Positions 7,602-17,904 are shown, counted from the stretch's first letter. The stretch: 64,000 nucleotides of DNA from SXOA01 sp046153945 (GCA_046153945.1 JBJXFF010000093.1:37210-101209); one strand, 5' to 3'. Made by a program: numbers and translations. Notes: generated by a model not told the origin, from the sequence alone.

Positions 7602-8980
7602 TTCTTGGCAACCTCGGCAAAGATGCTGTACATCACTCCCAGGAACTCTTCCGCTTCCGCCGGCGGCATTACCAGCGGCGGGCTGACGCGGATGACCTTT
7701 CCGGCAAGGGGGCCGAGAAGGTGGATCGCCCGGCCTTGGTCATCCCCCCGATAGCAAGCTTCCACGCAAGCTTTCGCCACTGCATCGGCGGGTGTGTTGC
7801 CGATAACTGCGCATTCGATGCCCCAAACGACTCCTTCCCCCCGGATGTGAGCAACGGTGGGAAGCTCAGTGAGCTTCAGCAGTCCTTTTTCGATGACTGC
7901 GGAGAGCTTTTTCGCCTGCCCCATTACGTCGGTCGTTTCATATTCATCAAGCGTGGCCAGGACGGCAGCACTGGCGAGAGGGTTGGCGCTCCAAGTGTCG
8001 CTCGCTTCGCCGTAGTGCATGTTGGCGAACAGATCTGCCCGGCCGACTGCGGCACTGACGGGGACACCGTTGCCGAGCCCCTTGCCGAGGACCACGATGT
8101 CCGGCTCCACGCCATATTCCGTGAAGGCGAACAGGGAGCCGGTCCGGCCAAAGTTGGCCTGCACCTCGTCGAAGATGAAGACAATGTCGTGCTCGCGGCA
8201 GAAGCGGGCCAGGAGCTGGATGTATTCCTTCTGCGGATGGAAGCTGCCGCCGCCGCCGAGGTAGGGCTCAGTGATCAGGGCACAAATTTTGTTGCCGTAT
8301 TCGGCCCACAGCTTGTTCAGTTCGGCCTCGTACGGCTTGAGATCCAGAGGCTGTTTACGGCGGGCGACGTTGATGCATTCTTCCCGCGGAAAGCTGAGAA
8401 ACTTGACCCGCGAATCGCGCTCGCTGTCCTGCTCGCTACCGGTGACAGCCCCGGCCAGTCCTTTCTTGCCGTGAAAACCATAACGCGTGCTCAGCAGCAT
8501 CTGCTCCCCCGGCCGGCGGTCCATCGCGGCCCAGAGGGCCTTCTGAATCGCCTCGCTGCCGCTGGCAGCCCAGAGCACCTGCTCGCACCGCTTCCCCCCC
8601 GGCTGCTTCTGCATCAAGGCCACCAGCCGCTCGGTTGCTTGCGTTTCGACTTCGGTCACTGCGTTATAGCCGTTGAGCGTCACTGCCTCGCAGAATTCCC
8701 CCGCCGTCTTCAGCCCTCCGAGTTGCAAATACTCAGTCACCCTTTTCCACCAGCGGGTCGGGTTGTGCCCCAGGTTCATCACCAGCACTCCCGACGAAAA
8801 ATCGGCAAGCTTCCGCCCCTCCGGCGTCCAGTGATACGACCCCGCCGACTTCGCCAGCACCGCCAGGCTCGGCGTAAACGTCCGGAGCGCATGCGGCTCC
8901 ACCTTCGCCAGCCGCCGGCGGATTTCGTTAGAAGCAGCTTCACCGGGATGGGAAATCGGAGTGGGAATTTCGGCAGGCAT
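7592..8980 (-). CDS. PLP-dependent class III aminotransferase
   Basis: A 462-residue fold-type I aminotransferase of the ornithine/GABA type. Landmarks: WAASGSEAIQKAL (cofactor phosphate binding, residues 138-149), FDEVQANFGRTG (Asp271 contacts the pyridine nitrogen), and DIVVLGKGLGNGVPVS with Lys300 forming the Schiff base. The BioA-type sequence around the lysine is absent, so proximity to bioB is probably chance. Amino donor and acceptor cannot be decided from sequence. The C-terminus ends VAKKVG, the last two residues and stop being part of the 21-base repeat, which suggests that the original 3' end was altered. Confidence 0.85.
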   Translation of the reverse strand: MPAEIPTPISHPGEAASNEIRRRLAKVEPHALRTFTPSLAVLAKSAGSYHWTPEGRKLADFSSGVLVMNLGHNPTRWWKRVTEYLQLGGLKTAGEFCEAVTLNGYNAVTEVETQATERLVALMQKQPGGKRCEQVLWAASGSEAIQKALWAAMDRRPGEQMLLSTRYGFHGKKGLAGAVTGSEQDSERDSRVKFLSFPREECINVARRKQPLDLKPYEAELNKLWAEYGNKICALITEPYLGGGGSFHPQKEYIQLLARFCREHDIVFIFDEVQANFGRTGSLFAFTEYGVEPDIVVLGKGLGNGVPVSAAVGRADLFANMHYGEASDTWSANPLASAAVLATLDEYETTDVMGQAKKLSAVIEKGLLKLTELPTVAHIRGEGVVWGIECAVIGNTPADAVAKACVEACYRGDDQGRAIHLLGPLAGKVIRVSPPLVMPPAEAEEFLGVMYSIFAEVAKKVG

Positions 8981-9011
8981 GAGCGGAGAGGTTGAAGGTT
9001 AAAGGCGAGCG

Positions 9012-9027
9012 GGGGGCGTCAGCCCCC
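9012..9027. repeat. Small GGGGGC/GCCCCC hairpin upstream of aminotransferase
   Basis: GGGGGC-GTCA-GCCCCC forms a perfect 6-bp stem with a tetraloop, just upstream (minus strand) of the aminotransferase start. Without a U-run in either direction it does not look like a terminator. The rest of 8981-9176 shows no gene. Confidence 0.5.
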
Positions 9028-9176
9028 TGATTCTAACGACGACATGTGGGCTAGTAACTTTGGATGCCCCAGCATCCCTCGGGAAGAGGTTCACCCTCGG
9101 CCTAGACCAAATCCCATAATAACATTTTCACCGCGGTCCGCCGACGCGCCGAGCAGGCCCGCATGCCGATATGCCT

Positions 9177-10043
9177 TTAGAACCGATACCCGCCGCCGAT
9201 GTTAATAAAGAAGTTCGGCGATTGGTCGTTGAGGCCCCAGCCGAAGCGTGCGCCGACTTCCCAGTCGGAGGTGATGAGATAGTGCGCTCCGGGGCTGATG
9301 AAGTGCTGGGTCGTTTCCCGCTGCCGTCCGTGGCTGAAGATGCCAAAGTACTCCAAGTGGGCTTTCCAGCGCTCTCCCAATGGAATCTTGATTACTGTGG
9401 AGGGGCACCAGACGTTGAAGCGATCTTCCTCCGCACTGCCGGTGGCGTACCGGAGGGCGGTATCCCAGACCCAGCCATTGGGAAGCGTCCAGCCGGCTGC
9501 GTAAGTGAGGGCCAGATGCGAATCGGTCGATTTGCCGCTGGTGGGGGTAAAGGCTTGCAAGATGACGGCTGATTGCGGAACCCAGCTATTCTGGTTCGTG
9601 AGTGCGGCTTTGAGCCCGTACGAGACCGTCGCTTCTTCTTCCAAACCAGGTTCGTCCTCAAGATCATCCGGAACATTGGCGGAAACCGGGTTGCCCGCCC
9701 CACCGACTTCGTAATTCGCTCCCATCCGCAATTCGAGCCAATCGGTCACTCCATAGCGCAGAACCAGTTCAGGAAAACTGTGCGTTTCGGGAACCCGGCG
9801 ATTGTCCAGAAACGTGTACGCCGATTCGATAGCCCATCGCCGCAGCCCCACCGTCGTCGTAGCCGGTGTAAACGAGTCCCGGTCGGTCTCGATTTCGTCC
9901 TCTTCTTCTTCCGGCCCCTCCCCCTCACCATCCAGGCGAAAGTCGACTGGCTCCGGAATCAGGGGCTGGGGAATCTGACCCAACGCCACGGCCGGAGTGA
10001 GCAGAAGAAGTGCGCAGAGCGCGATGGCAATACGGGAATGCAT
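9177..10043 (-). CDS. Secreted beta-rich protein, likely outer-membrane transporter-like (MetA-pathway family)
   Basis: 288 residues from the ATG at 10043, which gives a clean signal peptide (MHSRIAIALCALLLLTPAVA). The frame is open 64 codons further upstream, but that part looks non-coding. An acidic linker (EGPEEEEDEIETDRDSF) is followed by alternating amphipathic strands ending in the aromatic terminus GGGYRF, typical of an outer-membrane barrel. The order RWAIESAYTFLD, LVLRYGVTDWLELRMG, FNVWCPSTVIKIPLG resembles the family named for a putative MetA pathway of phenol degradation (transporter-like). Substrate unknown. Nothing adjacent clarifies its role. Confidence 0.65.
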   Translation of the reverse strand: MHSRIAIALCALLLLTPAVALGQIPQPLIPEPVDFRLDGEGEGPEEEEDEIETDRDSFTPATTTVGLRRWAIESAYTFLDNRRVPETHSFPELVLRYGVTDWLELRMGANYEVGGAGNPVSANVPDDLEDEPGLEEEATVSYGLKAALTNQNSWVPQSAVILQAFTPTSGKSTDSHLALTYAAGWTLPNGWVWDTALRYATGSAEEDRFNVWCPSTVIKIPLGERWKAHLEYFGIFSHGRQRETTQHFISPGAHYLITSDWEVGARFGWGLNDQSPNFFINIGGGYRF

Positions 10044-10298
10044 GGAACAGCGCTCGAAGGAGGATGCGTATCCCTCCTTTCGACGATCTTGAGCGGACGC
10101 TGCAATTCTTGGCCCAGAGCCGGAATCAATTCTCACATTGACCATTGCTAGCGACGGCACGCTGCCACCTGCTGCCCGAAAGCGATAAGAGCTATATTGG
10201 CAGCGCGACCCATGCGTTTTCGGACGATCGTCCAATCCACCGCCGCGGAATTCGTCGCCGGCGTCTACTCTATCATCCTCTGATTCGGAGACTTACTC

Positions 10299-11873
<1,575 letters not shown>

Positions 11874-11888
11874 TCGTTTCATCAATCG

Positions 11889-11921
11889 GGCCGCACCGTT
11901 TACAACCGGTGCGGCCTTTTT
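11889..11921 (+). terminator. Rho-independent terminator after arylsulfatase
   Basis: Stem GGCCGCACCG (11889-11898) pairs perfectly with CGGTGCGGCC (11907-11916), 8-base loop, followed by TTTTT. It sits between the sulfatase stop and the next start. Confidence 0.88.
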
Positions 11922-11942
11922 CTAACCGCTATCACTACAGCT

Positions 11943-13601
11943 ATGAAAACCGCCCGCTTTAGCTGCGTCCAGCACTTCTTCTCCATTGCGATGGTTGTCG
12001 CCATTGCGTTCATCGCAACGGCCGCTCGCGCGGCCGATCCACTCCCTTCCTGGAACGATGGCAAAACCAAGCAGTCCATCCTCGCCTTCGTCGAGAAAGT
12101 CACCAAGGAAGGCTCGCCGGACTTCGTGCCGGTTGCCGAGCGGATTGCCACGTTCGACAACGACGGGACTCTCTGGTGCGAGCAGCCGCTGCCGGTCCAG
12201 CTTTACTTCGCGCTCGACCGCGTGAAGACGCTCGCCCCGCAGCATCCGGAATGGAAAACCAAGGAACCCTTCGCCTCATTGCTCAAGGGGGATTTGAAGA
12301 CCGCTTCCGCGGGCGGCGAACGAGCGATCCTCGAACTCTTCATGGCGACGCACGCGGGCATGACTACGACGGAATTTGAGCAGATCGTCAAGGACTGGCT
12401 CGCAACCGCGAAGCATCCCAAGACAGGCAGGCTCTACACCGAAATGACCTATCAGCCGATGCTCGAATTGCTCGCCTACCTGCGGGCCAACGGCTTTAAG
12501 ACGTTTATCGTCTCCGGGGGTGGGATCGAGTTCATGCGTCCTTGGGCGGAGCAAGCATACGGCATTCCACCCGAGCAGATCGTGGGGAGCAGCATCAAGA
12601 CCAAGTTTGAACTTCGCAACGGCAAGCCAGTGCTCGTGCGTCTGCCGGAGCTGAATTTTATCGACGATAAGGGGGGCAAGCCTGTCGGCATCAATCAGCA
12701 CATTGGCCGTCGTCCCATTGCCGCCTTCGGAAATTCCGATGGCGACCGACAAATGCTGGAATACACGGGGGGCGGAAGCGGTCCGCGGTTTATGCTGCTC
12801 GTGCTGCATGACGATGCGGCCCGCGAATACTCTTATGGACCCGCGCGAGGCTTGCCCGACGTCAAGCTCGGTGCCTTTACACCGGCGCTCGATGAAGAAG
12901 CAAAGAAAGAGGGCTGGACAGTCGTCAGCATGAAAGACGATTGGAAGCAGATATTTGCGGAGAAGTCCTCGATCACCGCGATTGATATTTTGCTCGAGCC
13001 GGATGCCACGATGCTCAAGCATTGCCAGGCCAACAACGCCCGACTGCTTAAGGTCTTCCCGAAGGGTTTCGCGCTGGATGCGACCCACCGCCCGCACATC
13101 ACCATGCTTCAGTGTTTCGTTCGCACCGCCGATTTGGAGCAGGTTTATGCCGCGGTCGAAAAGGAATTCGCTGCCGCCAACCCTAAAGCAATGAAGCTTG
13201 AGGCGTTTAAGTATTACTATGCCCCTTCCGGTGGGACAGGCGTCGCAGGCATCTGCGCGAAGCCAACTCCAGAGATGCTCAAGCTGCAAGCGGACATCAT
13301 CGCTGCCGCAAAACCATTCATGTTGAAGACCGGTGCCATCGGCGCATTCACCGCTCCCCACGACAATCCCAAATTCGACGAAGCACTCATTGACTATGTA
13401 TCATTATTCGTCCCCAAAATGTCCGGCAAGAACTTCAATCCGCACGTCAGCACCGGCGTCGCGCCCCAGGACTATCTCGACCAGATGCTCCTAGAGCCGT
13501 TTGAAAGCTTCACCTTCTCACCCGCGGGAGCGGCTGTTTATCAACTCGGCCCCTTTGGCACCGCGGCGAAGAAACTTAAGGAATTGGAATTGAAGCCCTG
13601 A
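11943..13601 (+). CDS. Secreted HAD phosphatase fused to a 2H phosphoesterase-like domain
   Basis: 552 residues with signal peptide (1-31). Residues about 60-330 are a HAD-superfamily domain: nucleophile motif FDNDGT (Asp72, Asp74), motif II FIVSGGG (Ser191), and motif IV GNSDGD (264-268). Residues about 340-552 look like a 2H (LigT/cyclic phosphodiesterase-like) domain because two H-x-T/S motifs are present, HIT at 385-387 and HVS at 501-503, about 115 residues apart. This suggests an extracytoplasmic enzyme that processes phosphoesters in two steps, but the substrate is unknown. The HAD part is strong; the 2H assignment rests on motif spacing. Start ATG lies 21 bases after a terminator. Confidence 0.75.
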   Translation: MKTARFSCVQHFFSIAMVVAIAFIATAARAADPLPSWNDGKTKQSILAFVEKVTKEGSPDFVPVAERIATFDNDGTLWCEQPLPVQLYFALDRVKTLAPQHPEWKTKEPFASLLKGDLKTASAGGERAILELFMATHAGMTTTEFEQIVKDWLATAKHPKTGRLYTEMTYQPMLELLAYLRANGFKTFIVSGGGIEFMRPWAEQAYGIPPEQIVGSSIKTKFELRNGKPVLVRLPELNFIDDKGGKPVGINQHIGRRPIAAFGNSDGDRQMLEYTGGGSGPRFMLLVLHDDAAREYSYGPARGLPDVKLGAFTPALDEEAKKEGWTVVSMKDDWKQIFAEKSSITAIDILLEPDATMLKHCQANNARLLKVFPKGFALDATHRPHITMLQCFVRTADLEQVYAAVEKEFAAANPKAMKLEAFKYYYAPSGGTGVAGICAKPTPEMLKLQADIIAAAKPFMLKTGAIGAFTAPHDNPKFDEALIDYVSLFVPKMSGKNFNPHVSTGVAPQDYLDQMLLEPFESFTFSPAGAAVYQLGPFGTAAKKLKELELKP

Positions 13602-13666
13602 GGTTCGTGACGCACTCCCGGCGTTCCCGCGATGGGAAGCGCCACCGCCAGTAAATGCGTAGCTGT

Positions 13667-13687
13667 AGGCTGGAAGCCTACCCCACT
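13667..13687. repeat. 21-base repeat carrying a stop codon (copy 2)
   Basis: Identical to 7581-7601. On the minus strand it supplies the final Val-Gly codons and TAG stop of the oxidoreductase gene. Confidence 0.8.
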
Positions 13688-14979
13688 CTGTCGTTCACCC
13701 GCCCGGCGTAGAGCACTTCCACTTCCGCCTTCCCCGGCGTCATTAAAACGAGTCCGCCTTGGGGATGATCGATTTCGACGAGGCAGTTAGCCGTGCCGGC
13801 AGCGTGGCGGGCGAGGATGGCTTCCATGGCTTGGACGGCGGCGACGGTTTGGCGGTCGGCGGAGAGGTCGTTGTAGGGCAGCTTGCGGGCGGCAGCGAGA
13901 CGGCTGGGCCGCTCACGTTGCGGGCCGCCGAATTCCACGCTGGCGACTTCGCGGACGAATCGCTCCAGAACTTCCACGCCGTAGCCCCGCTGGCTCCGCT
14001 CTCCCCACGGTTCCAGGAAGGTGCCGTTGTAGTGGTTGTTCATGTTGATTTTGCGGGTCAGCGGCGTGCGTCCTTCCACTGTGCATTCCACCCCCCGCTT
14101 GCGGCTGTGGCAGTTCCAAACGCCGTTGTCGAAGCGGAACTGCACCTCCTGGTCGACGTAGCCGGGGAAGTTGTCGGGAGTCACCCAGCTCGTGTGAATG
14201 TCGAACGCCGCTTGTCGTTTGTCTGCATATTCATAGATGAGCCGGAGCTGCGTTGAATCCCAGGTCGGCCCATCCCCAGGACCAACAATCCCCCGCTGCC
14301 CGGTGCAGGCCACGCTGACCAGCCGCCCGCCGAACGTGAAATCGATGAGCTTGATGTAATGCACGGCAACGTACGTCCCTGGGTTGCGGCCGGCAATCCA
14401 CTCCGCGAACTGCCCAGTGGCGATGCTCTTGGGCTCCAGCAGCGTGCAATAGCCGGTGTTAACGTGCTGGAGCTCGCCGTCCGCCACGAGCGTGCGCAGC
14501 TTCTTGTGATCCGGGTCGAGGAGCTTGTGATAGACGACCTTAGCAAGGACGTTGTGCATGATGGCGAGCGCGGAAAGTTCATCCAGTTCCTGCAGCGTTA
14601 GCACCGACGGCTTCTCGATGAGGACATGCTTGCCCGCCAGAATCGCCCCCTTCGCCGCCGAAAAGTGCCGGTCATCGGGGGATGCCACGCAGACGAAATC
14701 GACGCCGCTTTTCAGGAGTTGGCCGATGGAGTCCGGCTCTTTGAAGCTCTCGAACTGGGCAATCTTGTCTCCAGCCGCTTTGCGGTAAGCCTCCGCCCGG
14801 CTGCCGGTGCGACTGGCGACGGCCGCAAGTTCCACTTCGCAGACGCCGAAGCTCTTGTCGTAGATTCCCCGTTGCAGATGTGCCTGCTCGAAGAACGGGC
14901 GGTAGGTTTCATCAAAAATCATCCCCATGCCGACCATGCCGGCGCGGAGGGAGGGGGAAGAAGGCATGTTTTGGAGCAT
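13678..14979 (-). CDS. Gfo/Idh/MocA-family oxidoreductase
   Basis: 433-residue NAD(P)-dependent oxidoreductase. The Rossmann start is GMVGMGMIFDETYRP; further blocks are VDFVCVASPDDRHFSAA and GKHVLIEKPSVLT, where the EKP lysine is the conserved catalytic/nicotinamide-positioning residue, then AKVVYHKLLDPDHKKL. The C-terminal beta-sheet domain follows. Substrate is probably a sugar or inositol derivative, but this family is broad. It ends NDRVG with the stop codon inside a dispersed repeat. Start at 14979 or an ATG four codons later (14967); both leave the Rossmann fold intact. Diverges from the zinc-ribbon gene. Confidence 0.87.
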   Translation of the reverse strand: MLQNMPSSPSLRAGMVGMGMIFDETYRPFFEQAHLQRGIYDKSFGVCEVELAAVASRTGSRAEAYRKAAGDKIAQFESFKEPDSIGQLLKSGVDFVCVASPDDRHFSAAKGAILAGKHVLIEKPSVLTLQELDELSALAIMHNVLAKVVYHKLLDPDHKKLRTLVADGELQHVNTGYCTLLEPKSIATGQFAEWIAGRNPGTYVAVHYIKLIDFTFGGRLVSVACTGQRGIVGPGDGPTWDSTQLRLIYEYADKRQAAFDIHTSWVTPDNFPGYVDQEVQFRFDNGVWNCHSRKRGVECTVEGRTPLTRKINMNNHYNGTFLEPWGERSQRGYGVEVLERFVREVASVEFGGPQRERPSRLAAARKLPYNDLSADRQTVAAVQAMEAILARHAAGTANCLVEIDHPQGGLVLMTPGKAEVEVLYAGRVNDRVG

Positions 14980-15106
14980 CCGCGGATAGGGGCAAAGACG
15001 TCATTATACGGAGTGGTTATGCAATCGCGAGGCGCGTTGAAGACGTCGGTCATGAATCATGAGTCTGACTGCGAATTCTGTGCTGAGAGCGTATGATTCA
15101 ACAGTA

Positions 15107-15415
15107 ATGGCAACGTACAATCAAACGACCGTGACAATAAGATGTCCGCGCTGCGGCCAAACCTCAGAAATGGCGGTTGACCTCTATTTCGGTGACACTT
15201 CCAATTGCTCGAACCTGTCTTTAGGTAAGCCCTATCCTTTCCATCCTCAAACAGCAGTCCACAACCGAGGCTTTCCGCCTAATGGAAACACAGATGGCGA
15301 GGGCTACACCGAATGTCCGCTTTGCGATAAGGACTTCTTCGTCAAGGCGCTGATTCGTGACGGTATTTTGACTGGGATCGAATTCGATCCCAATATCGCT
15401 CCGCACAAAGCGTAA
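15107..15415 (+). CDS. Small zinc-ribbon-like protein of unknown function
   Basis: 102 residues from ATG 15107 (the frame is open from 15059). Two CxxC knuckles, IRCPRCGQT near the N-terminus and TECPLCDKDF near residue 80, could bind one zinc. Between them is a Gly/Asn/Pro-rich segment. No transmembrane segment. The neighbourhood (divergent oxidoreductase, then repeats) gives no functional clue. I do not recognise a named family. Confidence 0.6.
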   Translation: MATYNQTTVTIRCPRCGQTSEMAVDLYFGDTSNCSNLSLGKPYPFHPQTAVHNRGFPPNGNTDGEGYTECPLCDKDFFVKALIRDGILTGIEFDPNIAPHKA

Positions 15416-15426
15416 TCGCAGTTTGG

Positions 15427-15639
15427 CCACCACCGAGCTTGTCTCGGTGGAAGCCATGATTTTGCACTAGCAGCGGTCGCCCGCGAAATCCCGCCCCCAC
15501 TGACCTCGCGTCAGTGGAGCGCATGACTCCCCAGCGAAAGATCATTTGCTCCACCGACGCGAGGTCGGCGGGGGCAGTATTCAATTCACTCTCGGGTTTA
15601 GTGCATAATCAATTCACCATCGAGACAAGCTCAATGGGG
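15427..15639. repeat. Nested palindromic element, copy A
   Basis: Outer hairpin CACCGAGCTTGTCTCGGTG at about 15430-15448, then ATGATTTTGCACTAG; an inner pair of inverted arms (CACTGACCTCGCGTCAGTGG near 15496-15518 and CCACCGACGCGAGGTCGGCG near 15551-15570); then TAGTGCATAATCAA (about 15599-15612) and GAGACAAGCTC. The same order occurs at 35481-35689. It fills most of the 345-base gap 15416-15760. Confidence 0.85.
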
Positions 15640-15713
15640 TCTGTTGGCTCCATTGACCGCCCTCTTTCCCTGCTGAATACTCGTCTGCTGACCTTTCGCC
15701 GATGCACCGTCAG

Positions 15714-15784
15714 GGGGTCGGGAGTCTTTCGCGTCATAGTCTCTGCTAAATGGCAAGTCAGTGACGCGAAAGACTCCCGACCCC
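15714..15784. repeat. Palindromic repeat, GGGGTCGGGAG family (copy 2)
   Basis: Perfect 23-base inverted arms at 15714-15736 and 15762-15784 (GGGGTCGGGAGTCTTTCGCG plus TCA), loop 25 bases. The right arm overlaps the first codons of the MATE gene. Confidence 0.92.
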
Positions 15785-17188
15785 GAGCACCACTTGAACG
15801 CAGACCCACCTCTCCCCACCGGCACTCTCCGTCCGCTGTTCGCGCTGGCTTTGCCGGTGATGGCGGAGGAGTCGCTCAATTTGCTGGTGGGGTATACGGA
15901 CTGGTGGCTGGCGGGGCATTTTTTGCCCGGGGAAGAGCCGAAGGCGGCGATGGGGCTCATGTCGTATGTTCTCTGGATTCTGCCGACGCTGTTTTCGCTG
16001 ATTTCTATCGGGGCGATGGCCCTGGTCGCCCGGTTCGTCGGGGCGGGGATGCGGAAGGAGGCGAGCCATGTCGTTAACCAGGCGATGCTGCTGGGCGTGA
16101 TTGCCGCGGGAGTCGGCATTTTCTTCTTTCTCGTCGGCGGTCAGTGGTTTGTCTCCGCCATGCAGCTTCGGCCGGAGGCGGCTGAACTGGCGCTGCGGTA
16201 TATCCGGATCATGACGCCGGCGATTCCCGCCATCATGCTCGAGCAGATCGGCTCGGCGTGCCTGCGGGGCTCGGGAGATGCCGTCACCGGCTTGCTTGCC
16301 CGCGTGGTGCTCAATGTCGTCAACATGATCCTGGCGACGCTGCTGGTCACCGGGGCAGGGCCGTTTCCCAATCTCGGCTGGGATGGACTGGCGATTGGCA
16401 CAGCGACCGGACACATGCTGGGAGGGCTGATCATCCTGGGGATGCTGCTCCGTGGCCGCAACGGAATGAAGCTCTCACTGGGTTGGCCAAGGCCGGACTG
16501 GGCAACTATCCGCCGCGTGCTCCGGATTGGCCTTCCCGGCGGGTGTGACGCTTCCGCCGTCGTTTTTTGCCACCTGGTCTATGTCTCGATCATCAACGCC
16601 CTGGGGACTGAAGCGTCAGCCGCTCATGGATTGGGGTTGCAGATCGAGGCCCTCGCCTACGCCCCCGGTTCGGCGTTCCACGTGGCAGCCGCCACCATGG
16701 CCGGCCAGGCTCTCGGCGCGGGTCAGCCGCAGCGAGCGGTGCGGTCGGTCGTGATCGCGGCGAATTGTGGGGTGGCAGTGATGTCGCTGGCCGGCCTGCT
16801 GTTCTTCTTCGCCGGCGAGCAACTGGCCCAATTCTTCATCGGCCACCCGTCGGGCCTCACCCTGCACGCCGGCGAGCTGCTCAAAATCGTCGCCTTCGGC
16901 TGCCCGGCGCTGGCGATTTTGAACGTCCTGACCGGCGGCCTTCGCGGCAGTGGAGATACCCGCGTGCCGCTCGCCATCACCTTCATCGGCCTCGTCGGCA
17001 TCCGCATTCCGCTCGCCTGCTTCCTCGCCTGGGACCAGATACCACTCCCCTTCACCGGCACCACCCTTCCCGGCCTGGGCCTCGGCGTCGGCGGCGCCTG
17101 GCTCGCCATGGTCACCGATGCGACAGTCCGCAGCCTGCTCGCCATGCTGAGATTCTGGCAGGGAGGGTGGAAGGAAGTTGCAGTGTAG
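15761..17188 (+). CDS. MATE-family efflux transporter
   Basis: Inner-membrane multidrug/toxin or metabolite extruder driven by ion gradients; 475 residues, standard length, twelve predicted hydrophobic segments in two pseudo-symmetric halves. Typical blocks: FALALPVMAEESLNLLVGYTD (shown as N-terminal helix 1 region), GAMALVARFVGAGM, EQIGSACLRGSGDAVTGL and, in the second half, AAATMAGQALGAGQPQRA and NVLTGGLRGSGDTRVPL. The frame opens with GTG at 15761 inside the palindrome, encoding MTRKTPDP; a TTG at 15794 is the alternative start. No ATG is available before helix 1, so the original start may have been replaced by the repeat. Confidence 0.92.
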   Translation: MTRKTPDPEHHLNADPPLPTGTLRPLFALALPVMAEESLNLLVGYTDWWLAGHFLPGEEPKAAMGLMSYVLWILPTLFSLISIGAMALVARFVGAGMRKEASHVVNQAMLLGVIAAGVGIFFFLVGGQWFVSAMQLRPEAAELALRYIRIMTPAIPAIMLEQIGSACLRGSGDAVTGLLARVVLNVVNMILATLLVTGAGPFPNLGWDGLAIGTATGHMLGGLIILGMLLRGRNGMKLSLGWPRPDWATIRRVLRIGLPGGCDASAVVFCHLVYVSIINALGTEASAAHGLGLQIEALAYAPGSAFHVAAATMAGQALGAGQPQRAVRSVVIAANCGVAVMSLAGLLFFFAGEQLAQFFIGHPSGLTLHAGELLKIVAFGCPALAILNVLTGGLRGSGDTRVPLAITFIGLVGIRIPLACFLAWDQIPLPFTGTTLPGLGLGVGGAWLAMVTDATVRSLLAMLRFWQGGWKEVAV

Positions 17189-17299
17189 GAGAAAGAAAAC
17201 AGAAATCCGAAATACGAAGCACGAAATTCGAAACGAGGAGGGGTACAGGATTCTTGTTTAGGATTTCGTGCTTCGGATTTTGAATTTGGACTTTCTCCT
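17187..17299. repeat. Long palindrome, AATCCGAAATTC family
   Basis: Outer ends AGGAGAAAG (17187) and CTTTCTCCT (17299) are complementary. Inside, AAATACGAAGCACGAAAT on the left pairs with ATTTCGTGCTTCGGATTT on the right with one mismatch. The element overlaps the MATE stop by two bases and occupies the gap to the next gene. Confidence 0.85.
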
Positions 17300-17335
17300 G
17301 CTGACTATTCACCCCTCCCAGCCTAGAATTGAAAG

Positions 17336-17602
17336 ATGCTTCCCCCCAAGCCCGAGCGGCCTGAAATCGTTGATCGGTCGCCCAATTCCTGGCTTTCCAT
17401 CGCCCTGGTGGCGGGCTTTGGCATCCTGATGGCCGCGGTTATCAGCGTTCTAACGCTGGGCTATTTTCTCTGGATTTTCCTGCTCGGCTTTGGCATCTTT
17501 GCCTTCATCGCCTTGCAGTATCTGATTTGGGGATACTGGTTTGAGCGGATCTACCGCAGCAATTTGCCGCCAGAGGACGATTTTCCGCCCGAAGGGCATT
17601 AG
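17336..17602 (+). CDS. Small two-helix membrane protein of unknown function
   Basis: 88 residues. Pro-rich cytoplasmic start (MLPPKPERPEIVDRS), two adjacent hydrophobic segments at about 18-41 and 43-65, and a hydrophilic acidic tail. No catalytic motif. It follows the MATE gene on the same strand but is separated by a 113-base palindrome, so co-transcription is uncertain. Family not recognised. Confidence 0.65.
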   Translation: MLPPKPERPEIVDRSPNSWLSIALVAGFGILMAAVISVLTLGYFLWIFLLGFGIFAFIALQYLIWGYWFERIYRSNLPPEDDFPPEGH

Positions 17603-17904
17603 TCCGAAGCTATCTCACATGGCGTGGTGGTGGCTGGGTTCCGGCTACACCACAACTTGTGGTCGCAGGCTCTTGACGAGATTAGTGGACAAGTGTATCA
17701 TTATGGCTCGCGTGGCGGAGCAGCGCGAACAACCAAAACGTTCGCGTTGTGACGCAAGAAAAGTAGGCCGCCAGTCCTCTGGCGAGCCCCGAGAGTGGAT
17801 GTATTGGCCCAAGAGACGTGGAGCGGCCGGAAATATTGCGGCCGCGCCTGTTTGGGGTAGGGGGGGTGTTGATTTACCCCGGGGGGATCGATTTTCCTAA
17901 CATG

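Noticed and set aside
7592..8980. bioA (DAPA aminotransferase) beside bioB
   Set aside because: Motifs around the PLP lysine resemble ornithine/GABA-type enzymes, and the gene is convergent with bioB, not in operon.
7721..8995. Plus-strand frame of 424 codons opposite the aminotransferase
   Set aside because: Antisense shadow of a gene with an intact PLP lysine.
12276..13361. Minus-strand frame of 361 codons opposite the HAD-2H gene
   Set aside because: No motifs; the plus-strand gene has signal peptide and catalytic residues.
15427..15639. CRISPR array or attenuator
   Set aside because: Repeats are inverted and nested, not direct with regular spacers; no leader peptide is visible.
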